From contig NZ_QMFA01000050.1 of NCBI RefSeq assembly GCF_003285005.1, forward strand, positions 244 through 50,703: a DNA stretch of 50,460 bases, in the 5' to 3' direction. This document shows positions 1-6,582 of the stretch, piece by piece. Position 1 is the first letter of the stretch. Each line of letters opens with the position of its first letter. Under the pieces are notes generated by a model. The model saw only the letters and a program-made list of their open reading frames with translations, was not told the origin of the DNA and did no database searches. Both the position numbers and the translations under genes were made by a program. The stretch is from Paenibacillus sp. YN15. GTDB lineage: Bacteria > Bacillota > Bacilli > Paenibacillales > NBRC-103111.

Positions 1-95
1 AGATTCTGCTTGTCCTCAGACGTTTGCTTCCGAAGTCCGCTCAGGAATGTCAGCAGCATCGGCAATAGCAGAGCCGGCTTCAGGCGCATTGGCAT
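1..95 (-). CDS. possible 5' end of a small or exported protein, cut by the window edge
   Basis: An ATG at 93-95 on the minus strand opens a frame with no stop to the window edge. It encodes about 31 residues: a basic start (MPMRLKP), a hydrophobic run (ALLLPMLLTFL) and a polar tail. This could be a signal or anchor segment. It lies 19 bp downstream of the MFS gene on the same strand. The upstream ribosome binding site is poor and no family can be named from so little sequence, so a chance open frame is quite possible. Confidence 0.25.
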   Translation of the reverse strand, partial: MPMRLKPALLLPMLLTFLSGLRKQTSEDKQN

Positions 96-114
96 AACCG
101 GCGCCTGCTTTGAA

Positions 115-1344
115 TCAGCGTTTTTTTGTCCCCACCAGGAGGATGTAGCACAGAACCGCCCCCGACTCGGCCAAGGCGATAATGATGCCCATGGGCATGG
201 CAGTTGTATTTCCGCCCAAGCCCACCAGCGGGCTGACAATGCCGCCGGCGATGAAGGAGATCAGGCCCAGCAGGGCGGAGGCGCTGCCCGCAGCGTGGCC
301 GTATGACTCCATGGCCAGAGAGGTGCCGGAGGTGGAGGCGATGCCGATGCTGGATACGACCAGGAAGAGGCACGGAAGAATCGCCGGGAGTCCGGCCTCC
401 GCCAGAAGCGCCGCCGGAAGTCCGAGACCGCCGGCCAAGCCGATTAAGATGCCGCAGCGGAACAGCGTCTGTTCCTTAACCCGGCCCGCCAGCTTGCCGG
501 CTGTCTGCCCGGCCAGGATGATGCCCAGGCCGTTGGCGGCGAAGACGACGCTGAACATTTGGGGCGACACGCCATACAGCTCCTGGAGCGCGAAGGGGGA
601 GCCGGCGATATAGGCGAACATGGCCGCATACATGAAGCCTTGGGCAAGGGCCAGGCCGATAAAGCGGCGGTCCCGCAGCAGGCTCCGAAAGGCGGCCAGC
701 GTGTGTCCCAGCCCTCCCCGGGCGCGGCGGTCAGGAGGCAGTGTTTCTGGGAGCCACAGCCACACCGAGGCCAGCATAATCCCTCCGATGGCGGCAAGAA
801 TCACGAAGACTCCCCGCCAGGAGGTCCATTGGAGCAGCTGTCCGCCCAGAATCGGAGCAAGAATAGGGGCTGCGCCGTTGACCAGCATCAGCATAGCGAA
901 GAAACGGGTGAGCTCGGTGCCGGTGTACATGTCCCGGACCACCGCCCGGCTCAGGACAATGCCCGCTGCTCCGGCCAGGCCCTGAACCAGGCGCAGACCG
1001 CAGAAGATCCAGATGTTCGGGCTGTAGGCGCACAGCAGGGAAGCGGTGGCGTACACCGCCAGGCTTGCCAATAGCGGCATACGGCGTCCGCGGACATCGC
1101 TTAGGGGGCCGGCCAGCATCTGGCCCAGAGCCAGGCCCAACAGACAGAAGGTCAGGCTGAGCTGCGCCTGGGACGCTCCGGTCCCCAACTCCCCGGCCAA
1201 AGCGGGGAGCGAAGGAAGGTACATGTCCAAGGACAAGGGGCCAAAGGCGGACAAGGACCCCAAAATAAGAATCAGCCGGAGCCGGTTTCCCTCAGCCGAA
1301 GAGGAAGCGGCCCGGTCCCGCGAAATTGCGCGAGTGTCGTTCAT
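115..1344 (-). CDS. Bcr/CflA-type MFS multidrug efflux transporter
   Basis: This 409-residue protein is a drug:H+ antiporter of the major facilitator superfamily, expected in the cytoplasmic membrane. Hydrophobic segments occur throughout at the density of a 12-helix MFS carrier. The N-terminal PLSLDMYLPSLP stretch and the loop 2-3 motif A (GPLSDVRGRRMPLL) are typical of the Bcr/CflA branch. Length is normal for the branch. Translation starts at the ATG at 1344, preceded by AGGCAGG. The gene diverges from a TetR-type regulator, the usual arrangement for inducible efflux, so the regulator may control both sides. The substrate cannot be read from sequence; chloramphenicol, florfenicol and bicyclomycin exporters belong to the same branch. 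Confidence 0.85.
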   Translation of the reverse strand: MNDTRAISRDRAASSSAEGNRLRLILILGSLSAFGPLSLDMYLPSLPALAGELGTGASQAQLSLTFCLLGLALGQMLAGPLSDVRGRRMPLLASLAVYATASLLCAYSPNIWIFCGLRLVQGLAGAAGIVLSRAVVRDMYTGTELTRFFAMLMLVNGAAPILAPILGGQLLQWTSWRGVFVILAAIGGIMLASVWLWLPETLPPDRRARGGLGHTLAAFRSLLRDRRFIGLALAQGFMYAAMFAYIAGSPFALQELYGVSPQMFSVVFAANGLGIILAGQTAGKLAGRVKEQTLFRCGILIGLAGGLGLPAALLAEAGLPAILPCLFLVVSSIGIASTSGTSLAMESYGHAAGSASALLGLISFIAGGIVSPLVGLGGNTTAMPMGIIIALAESGAVLCYILLVGTKKR

Positions 1345-1558
1345 AAGTATAAACCTGCCTTTCTGTTCCTCTCAGGATACATCAGATGAAGGCGGGTGAA
1401 TAGTGATTTTTGAGAGCAGCCCCCTTGCAATCTGCTCAAAACTCCACACCCCGCACTTTGCTGAAAATCAATGAAGCTATTCCCCCCAGGATACACCAAA
1501 GCAGGAAGATTGAACAGAATGGATGTGCGGCGCTCTCTATGGGATAAATCCCCCCCCC

Positions 1559-1604
1559 TTGACAGCTCCGCAAACCAGTCATACAATTTGGATAACAGTG
1601 TTAT
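1559..1604 (+). promoter_or_regulatory. SigA promoter and palindromic operator for the TetR/flavoprotein operon
   Basis: A -35 TTGACA (1559-1564) and a -10 TACAAT (1582-1587) are separated by 17 bp. Five bases after the -10 lies the perfect palindrome ATAAC-AGT-GTTAT (1592-1604), covering the expected transcription start. A further GTTAT copy follows at about 1618-1622. A TetR dimer bound here would block the promoter of its own gene. The rest of the 302-bp gap between the divergent genes shows no other clear feature. Confidence 0.65.
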
Positions 1605-1646
1605 GTTAAATAATATCGTTATGAAAACCCGCGGGAGAGATGACAG

Positions 1647-2270
1647 TTGGCAAGAGACGAGCAGAAGCAACGCAGCGACAAGGTCCGCCAAGCCATTCTG
1701 GAGACAGCGCTCGGCATGGGCATCCGGGAGGGCTTCGAGGCGCTTTCCGTACGGAAAATCATCCAGGAGATGAACTATTCCACAGGTGTGCTGTACCACC
1801 ATTTTAAGGATAAGCAGGAGATTATCGACGCCATTGAGGAGCAGGAGACGGTATGGCTTCATGGGGAAATCCGCGGTTTATTGGATGAAAGCCGGGATTT
1901 CCTCTGGAACATGCAGCGGGTGTTCGGCAGAATACTGCGGCTGGCCTGGGAAGAGGCGGAGAAATACAATCTCATCGTGCTGCACAAGTACAGCAGACAT
2001 CAGAGCGACAGCCAGCCGGAGTGGATTGGCTATATTGCAGAGAGGCTGGAGGAGGGGATGCAGAAGGGGCTGATCCGGCAGATGAACCCTGCCCGGACGG
2101 CCTTTGCCCTGTGGAGCTCCTTTCTTGGCTTCAATCTGATGATCTCCCGGCGGCAAGGCAGCATGAGCTTCGCGGAAGCGGAGAAGCTGTTCACCGTCCA
2201 GATGGACATGGTGCTGAAGGGAATTTTGGCCCGTCCCGGGGAAGCGGGCGGAGAAGAGGAGGAGCCATGA
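1647..2270 (+). CDS. TetR/AcrR-family transcriptional regulator
   Basis: This is a 207-residue one-component repressor. The N-terminal helix-turn-helix is clear: residues 10-60 include RQAILETALGMGIREGFEAL and the signature TGVLYHHFKDKQEIIDAI. The C-terminal ligand domain is variable, as usual, and ends in a Glu-rich tail. The start is the TTG at 1647, eight bases after GGGAGAG; no in-frame ATG lies nearby. The stop overlaps the start of the next gene (ATGA at 2267-2270), so regulator and flavoproteins are translationally coupled. A palindrome at its promoter suggests autoregulation, and the divergent MFS gene may also be a target. The inducer is unknown. Confidence 0.88.
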   Translation: MARDEQKQRSDKVRQAILETALGMGIREGFEALSVRKIIQEMNYSTGVLYHHFKDKQEIIDAIEEQETVWLHGEIRGLLDESRDFLWNMQRVFGRILRLAWEEAEKYNLIVLHKYSRHQSDSQPEWIGYIAERLEEGMQKGLIRQMNPARTAFALWSSFLGFNLMISRRQGSMSFAEAEKLFTVQMDMVLKGILARPGEAGGEEEEP

Positions 2271-2812
2271 TCACACTGCTTGCGGATGAGGGAAAGCACG
2301 GCGTGGGCCAAAAGCTTCATAAGGAGCTGCTGGCGAACGGGGCGGACTGCAGGTATATTTCCTTGGATCAGGTGAGGGTAGAGCCATGCCGGAATTGCGG
2401 GGGCTGCACCTATCAAAGCTATAACCGCTGCGTGGTGCGGGATGACGGGGACTGGATTTTTCCCCAGGTGCTTCAAGCCGGGCTGCTTATTCTGGTTACG
2501 CCGCTGGTGTTCGGCGGTTATTCCTTCAAGGTGAAGCGGGTGCTGGACAAATTCGGGCTGATCATGGACCGGCATTATTTTGTGGAAAAAGGGGAGCTGG
2601 TGAAGGGCGGCTTGCCGGACCGACCGTTCCGGCTTATGGCCGTGGGCGTCCGGGAGGGGGGCAGCGGGGCGGAGGCTTCGGCGTTCTCCCGGCTGATCCG
2701 GGAGCTGTTGATCATTACCAGAGGCGCAGGCAAGCCTTTCATTGTTGATCCGGGGAAGCCGGCGGAGCTTGAAACGCTGGAGCTTATTGCCAAGGAGGCG
2801 CTGGGCGCATGA
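2267..2812 (+). CDS. flavodoxin-fold NAD(P)H/FMN oxidoreductase with a cysteine cluster
   Basis: The 181-residue product resembles the NADPH-dependent FMN reductase / iron-sulfur flavoprotein group. Visible signs are a cysteine cluster at about residues 43-55 (CRNCGGC, then a further Cys), followed by a flavodoxin-like core with LLILVTPLVFGGYSFKVKRV, the usual FMN-contacting loop and helix. The start ATG (2267) overlaps the TetR stop, and the end overlaps the next gene by ATGA (2809-2812). The gene therefore sits between a regulator and a second flavodoxin-fold protein, and the two may act together on a quinone, nitro compound or metal substrate. Whether the cysteines bind an Fe-S cluster is inference. 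Confidence 0.75.
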   Translation: MITLLADEGKHGVGQKLHKELLANGADCRYISLDQVRVEPCRNCGGCTYQSYNRCVVRDDGDWIFPQVLQAGLLILVTPLVFGGYSFKVKRVLDKFGLIMDRHYFVEKGELVKGGLPDRPFRLMAVGVREGGSGAEASAFSRLIRELLIITRGAGKPFIVDPGKPAELETLELIAKEALGA

Positions 2813-3495
2813 GGAACATTCTGCTGCTGAACGCAAGTCCCCGGCCCAAAGGAACCAGTGCGCGGCTGGCCGGAATGGCCCAGGAATATTTGGCTCTAAG
2901 GGGGCACCATGCCCAGGTCTGGCATCTTTATGCCCACCTGAGCCGCCCCGATAAGCTGCTTGAGGCCGTCCGGCAGGCGGATGCTCTCATCATCTGCGGG
3001 CCATGCTACATCAATACGTATCCGGCCGATACAGTGGCATTTCTGGAAATGCTGGCGGAGCGTCCGGAGCTCCTGCATGGGCAGGAGCTCTACGGCATCA
3101 TCCAGGGCGGCATGCCATACCCCCACACCCATGATTGCGGACTGCGGCTTCTGGAGCTGTTCGGCGCAAGCTGCCGGGTCGCCTACAAGGGCGGCTTCGT
3201 CATGGGAATGGGAGCGATTCTCGACGGGAAGCCCGTCAGCACCTTGCCTAACGGGAAAAAGGTGCTCCGCCAGCTGGAGCGGTTCTTCGGCCATGTGGAC
3301 AAAGGGGAAGCGGCGCCGGCAAGTGTATATGAGGCGGCCCAATTCCGGCTCCCTGGTGTGGTTTGGCGGTTGATGGCCTGGCGGATGAACCGCTCCATCG
3401 ACAAGGAGCTGCGCGGACGCGGCATTGATCCCCGCCAGCCAAGCCCCTACCTCCGGCCGCCCCTCCAGCTGCCGCCGGACAGGCGCGATGCCTGA
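2809..3495 (+). CDS. flavodoxin-like NAD(P)H-dependent oxidoreductase
   Basis: The product is 228 residues. The N-terminus has the phosphate-binding signature of NADPH-dependent FMN reductases (LLLNASPRPKGTSARL), and the GPCYINTYPADTVAFLEML stretch matches the second FMN loop. The last 60 residues are Arg/Pro-rich and form an extension not needed for the fold. The start ATG overlaps the stop of the preceding flavoprotein, so the two are probably made in equal amounts. The transcript ends at the hairpin at 3531-3561. Family-level assignment is good; the substrate is unknown. Confidence 0.78.
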   Translation: MRNILLLNASPRPKGTSARLAGMAQEYLALRGHHAQVWHLYAHLSRPDKLLEAVRQADALIICGPCYINTYPADTVAFLEMLAERPELLHGQELYGIIQGGMPYPHTHDCGLRLLELFGASCRVAYKGGFVMGMGAILDGKPVSTLPNGKKVLRQLERFFGHVDKGEAAPASVYEAAQFRLPGVVWRLMAWRMNRSIDKELRGRGIDPRQPSPYLRPPLQLPPDRRDA

Positions 3496-3530
3496 TAATA
3501 AGGATTCCATGTAAAAAAGTTTGCCATAAT

Positions 3531-3561
3531 CCTGTCTCGCCTGTAGACAGGTTTTTCTTTT
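3531..3561 (+). terminator. Rho-independent terminator of the flavoprotein operon
   Basis: A 7-bp perfect stem CCTGTCT / AGACAGG with a 7-base loop is followed at once by TTTTTCTTTT. It lies 35 bp past the stop of the second flavoprotein gene. Its right arm also supplies the -35 of the next promoter. Confidence 0.8.
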
Positions 3562-3585
3562 GGAATTATAATGACTGTATAGTCA
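3544..3585 (+). promoter_or_regulatory. promoter and perfect palindrome of the second TetR operon
   Basis: A TAGACA -35 (3544-3549), embedded in the preceding terminator, is spaced 17 bp from a consensus TATAAT (3567-3572). The perfect palindrome TGACT-GTAT-AGTCA (3572-3585) begins at the last base of the -10, the position of a self-repressing TetR operator. Confidence 0.65.
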
Positions 3586-3604
3586 CTGATTAAGGAGTCG
3601 TCCA

Positions 3605-4195
3605 ATGAAAAAGACAACGCGCCAATTGCAGAAGGAACAAACCCGAACGGCTCTGGTGAAGGCCGCCTACGATGTATTCTCCGTCCAGGGCATTCAGGCA
3701 ACCCGGATGGCCGATATTGCCAAGGCCGCCGGCGTTTCCCACGGGACGGTGTTCCTCCACTTTTCCACTCAGGAAGAGCTGGTTGCGGAGGTGATAGAGA
3801 CTTATTGCGGGGAGATTGCCCGGCAAACCCATCAGGAAGGGGCAGACTGCCTTACTCTCCGGGAATTTCTTGACGCCCATCTTGCAGGCATCGCCAAGCA
3901 TGAGCCCTTTTATACCCGGCTGGTTATCGAAAACCGGCTGCTTCCCCAGGAGGCCAGGGATGCCTGGATCGGGCTTCAGTCAGCGGTGTCCCTCCACTTC
4001 AGCCAGGCTCTGGAGCGCGGCGGGGAAGGAACGGGCGCGGCGGTTCCATTGAGCATCATGTTCAACATGTGGCTGGGGCTGGTCCATTATTATTTGGGCA
4101 ACGGGGATTTGTTTGCTCCGGAGGGAAGTGTTCTCCAACGCCATGGGCAGACTTTGGCGGAGAATTATATGAAGCTGATTCAAGAAAGGAGCTGA
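3605..4195 (+). CDS. TetR/AcrR-family transcriptional regulator
   Basis: This 196-residue regulator has a well-conserved N-terminal helix-turn-helix: AAYDVFSVQGIQATRMADIA followed by KAAGVSHGTVFLHF and STQEELVAEVIE. The C-terminal all-helical ligand domain shows no recognisable subfamily mark. The ATG follows AAGGAG. The gene opens a short operon with an ArsR-type C-terminal domain gene seven bases later and a small zinc-ribbon gene. A palindrome at the promoter indicates autorepression. Confidence 0.88.
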   Translation: MKKTTRQLQKEQTRTALVKAAYDVFSVQGIQATRMADIAKAAGVSHGTVFLHFSTQEELVAEVIETYCGEIARQTHQEGADCLTLREFLDAHLAGIAKHEPFYTRLVIENRLLPQEARDAWIGLQSAVSLHFSQALERGGEGTGAAVPLSIMFNMWLGLVHYYLGNGDLFAPEGSVLQRHGQTLAENYMKLIQERS

Positions 4196-4201
4196 TCCGC
4201 C

Positions 4202-4432
4202 ATGCCTGTCCAAAAGCCTCCGGCCATTCCGGCGGTGGCCCACACGCCGCTTAAAGCCAAACCCTGCTACCGGCATCTGGGCGGCGCGTTGGGAGAGCGG
4301 CTGTTCGAGGGGATGCTGGAGCTGGGATGGCTTCGGCCGGATGAGGAGAACCCCAGACATTTTTGCCTGACGGAGCTGGGAGTGGAAGGGTTTAAGGAAC
4401 TTGGTGTTAATCCATATGAGGGGAAGCGGTAA
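4202..4432 (+). CDS. free-standing C-terminal domain of an ArsR-type regulator
   Basis: This is a 76-residue protein. Its body (CYRHLGGALGERLFEGMLELGWL, then FCLTELGVEGFKELGV) matches what I know of the C-terminal half of a class of ArsR-family regulators, in which a Cys-Tyr-x-His-Leu-x-Gly segment precedes a short wing. The DNA-binding half is absent, and nothing resembling it lies in frame upstream, where the TetR gene occupies the space. AAAGGAG precedes the ATG, so it should be translated. It may be a decayed remnant or a genuine single-domain ligand sensor acting with the TetR protein encoded seven bases upstream. Confidence 0.6.
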   Translation: MPVQKPPAIPAVAHTPLKAKPCYRHLGGALGERLFEGMLELGWLRPDEENPRHFCLTELGVEGFKELGVNPYEGKR

Positions 4433-4478
4433 CCCATATGGCCTGATTCCATAAGCGTATAAGAGAGGTGGAGGGAAT

Positions 4479-4727
4479 ATGAAAACATGCATTGCCTGCG
4501 GCATGCCCATGACGAAGCCTGCGGATTATCCCGGAGAAGACGAAACCAGGGACTATTGCAAATTTTGCGCCAGACCTGACGGCACCATGCAGTCCTATTC
4601 CGAGCGGCTGGAGGGGATGACGGGCTTTCTCATCCGCACCCAGGGCCTGGACGGGCGGGCCGCCCGTGATGTTGCCGCCCGCACCATGGCCAGGCTTCCG
4701 GCCTGGAAAGACGCTGCGCCCGGTTGA
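4479..4727 (+). CDS. small zinc-ribbon protein
   Basis: This 82-residue protein starts with CIACGMPM and has a second pair CKFC at about residues 28-31. The two CxxC knuckles are typical of the putative zinc-ribbon family (Pfam Zn_ribbon_2 type). A helical tail with AARDVAARTMARLPAW follows. A strong GGTGGAGGG site precedes the ATG. It is the last gene of the TetR operon, before the hairpin at 4752-4789. Family members are uncharacterised and no function can be assigned. Confidence 0.75.
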   Translation: MKTCIACGMPMTKPADYPGEDETRDYCKFCARPDGTMQSYSERLEGMTGFLIRTQGLDGRAARDVAARTMARLPAWKDAAPG

Positions 4728-4751
4728 AGCCCGACGCGCCCAAAACACAAC

Positions 4752-4789
4752 AAACCCCCGCTCTCCCAAACAGGAGAACGGGGGTTTTT
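4752..4789. terminator. bidirectional terminator between convergent genes
   Basis: A stem with arms AAACCCCCG (4752-4760) and CGGGGGTTT (4779-4787), plus an inner CTCC/GGAG pairing, is flanked by T runs in both directions. It separates the zinc-ribbon operon (plus) from the ABC exporter operon (minus). Confidence 0.75.
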
Positions 4790-4806
4790 CCACATCCGCA
4801 AGGCGC

Positions 4807-6582
4807 TTACGCTTCCATCTTCTGCGCGGAATACAAGCGGTAATACAGGCCACGGCGGGCGATAAGCTCGTCATGGGAGCCGGCTTCGGCCACACCCTTG
4901 TCGGCCACATACATGATCCGGTCGCAGTTCTTCACCGTGGACAGCCGGTGGGCAATAATGAAGGAGGTTCTGCCCTTCAAGAGCTCATTCAGCCCTTCCT
5001 GCAGAAGACGCTCGGTTTTGGCGTCAATGGAGGAGGTGGCTTCGTCCAGGATCAGGATGCGCGGGTTGGCCAGCAGGGTCCGGGCAAAGGAGATCAGCTG
5101 GCGCTGGCCCTGGGACAGCTTGGAGCCGCGCTCATTCACCTCGGTTTGATAACCAAGCTCAAACTCCTGGATGAAATCATGGGCCCGGACAGCCTTGGCC
5201 GCGGCGATAATTTCTTCCTCGGTGGCGTCCAGCCTGCCGTACCGGATATTGTCCATGATGGTCCCCGAGAAAATGAAGCTGTCCTGCAGCATAATGCCCA
5301 TCTGGCTGCGCAGGGACCGGAGTGTGACCTGGTTGATGTCGTAGCCGTCCACGAGAATCTTCCCGCCGGTAATGTTGTAGAACCGGGAGATCAGGTTTAC
5401 CACCGTGGTTTTGCCTGCCCCCGTGGGACCCACCAGAGCAATGCTCTCCCCGGCCTTCACCTGAAAGGAGAGATTCTCCAGGATGTTGCGTCCCGGCTCG
5501 TAGGCAAAGGTCACGTTGTTAAAGGTGACATCCCCCTTGATAGGCGGCAGCTCCAGGGCGTCGGGAATATCGCTTACCGTCACCGGTTCGTCCAGAGTCT
5601 CGAAAATCCGCTCCAGATAGGCCACGGCGTTGATGAAGGCGTTATACAGGTTAGACAGGTTCAATATCGGCTGCCAGAACCGGGCGGCATAGCTGGTCAT
5701 GGCGATAATGACGCCGAAGGTGACTTCCTCCGGCCCCAGCACCAGAAGGCCCACCAGGTAGATGGAGGTGGCGACGATGGTGGCCAGATTGTCTACCGCA
5801 AACGGAACAAAACCGTTGTACAATTGGGCGTGCATCCATGCCTTGCGGAAGTTGCCCGCCAGCCGGGTGAAGGTGCCTTCATTATACTGCTCCCGCGTGA
5901 AAATCTGGGTGACGCGGATGCCGCTGATGCTCTCCTGCAGGTAGGCGTTCACGTTGGAGCTTTTGTTGGAGACAGCCTGCCAGGCCCGGCGCTGGCCGTT
6001 TTTGATCAGGACCATAATCGCCAGGAAAACCGGAAGTCCCGCCAGAATCAAAAGCGAGAGCTTGGCATTGACCACAAACATAAAAATGGCGATAAACAGC
6101 AGGTTCACAATTTCCAGCACAAAGTTAATGATGCCGTTGGACAGCACATCCGAGACCGAGTTGACGTAGTTGACCACGCGGATCAGAATTTTGCCCTGGG
6201 GCCGGTCGTCATAATATTGGAACGGCAGCTCCTGCAGATGCTTGAACAGATCTGTACGGATATCGAAGATAATATCCTGGCCCACCCGGGTCATAATCCG
6301 GGAGCGGTAGGTAGCCATAATGACGCTGGTCACGATGGTGCAGAGAATCAGGGCCGACCAGCCGACCAAGGGCCATACGGCTTTTTCGGGAATGGTCACA
6401 TCCACGATATGCTGCATGATCAGCGGAGCGGAAAGGCCGATGGCGGCGGACAGGGCGCTTAACGTAAAGGCCAGAATCATGGGCTTCTTTTGCTTCCGGA
6501 TATAGATCATGGCCCGCCTGAAGTGATTGATGTCAAACGGCGATTCCAGGTTTTCGTCAATATCGAACTTATTCCTTGCCAT
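4807..6582 (-). CDS. ABC exporter half-transporter with a canonical ATPase site
   Basis: This 591-residue type I ABC exporter has a six-helix membrane domain (about residues 25-320) fused to an ATPase domain. Visible are Walker A GPTGAGKT, the Q-loop region, signature LSQGQ, Walker B LILDEATSS with the catalytic Glu, and the switch IIAHRLSTV with its His. Its start overlaps the end of the upstream partner gene by 14 bp. The pair resembles the heterodimeric multidrug exporters of Firmicutes (YfiB/YfiC, BmrCD, LmrCD); this subunit supplies Walker B Glu and switch His. The substrate is not predictable. Transcription ends at the shared terminator at 4752-4789. Confidence 0.88.
   Translation of the reverse strand: MARNKFDIDENLESPFDINHFRRAMIYIRKQKKPMILAFTLSALSAAIGLSAPLIMQHIVDVTIPEKAVWPLVGWSALILCTIVTSVIMATYRSRIMTRVGQDIIFDIRTDLFKHLQELPFQYYDDRPQGKILIRVVNYVNSVSDVLSNGIINFVLEIVNLLFIAIFMFVVNAKLSLLILAGLPVFLAIMVLIKNGQRRAWQAVSNKSSNVNAYLQESISGIRVTQIFTREQYNEGTFTRLAGNFRKAWMHAQLYNGFVPFAVDNLATIVATSIYLVGLLVLGPEEVTFGVIIAMTSYAARFWQPILNLSNLYNAFINAVAYLERIFETLDEPVTVSDIPDALELPPIKGDVTFNNVTFAYEPGRNILENLSFQVKAGESIALVGPTGAGKTTVVNLISRFYNITGGKILVDGYDINQVTLRSLRSQMGIMLQDSFIFSGTIMDNIRYGRLDATEEEIIAAAKAVRAHDFIQEFELGYQTEVNERGSKLSQGQRQLISFARTLLANPRILILDEATSSIDAKTERLLQEGLNELLKGRTSFIIAHRLSTVKNCDRIMYVADKGVAEAGSHDELIARRGLYYRLYSAQKMEA

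Noticed and set aside
4666-6462. Long open frame opposite the canonical ABC exporter subunit
   Set aside because: It is antisense to a clear ABC gene, His/Gly/Gln-rich with no recognisable domain. This is the typical shadow of GC-rich coding sequence.
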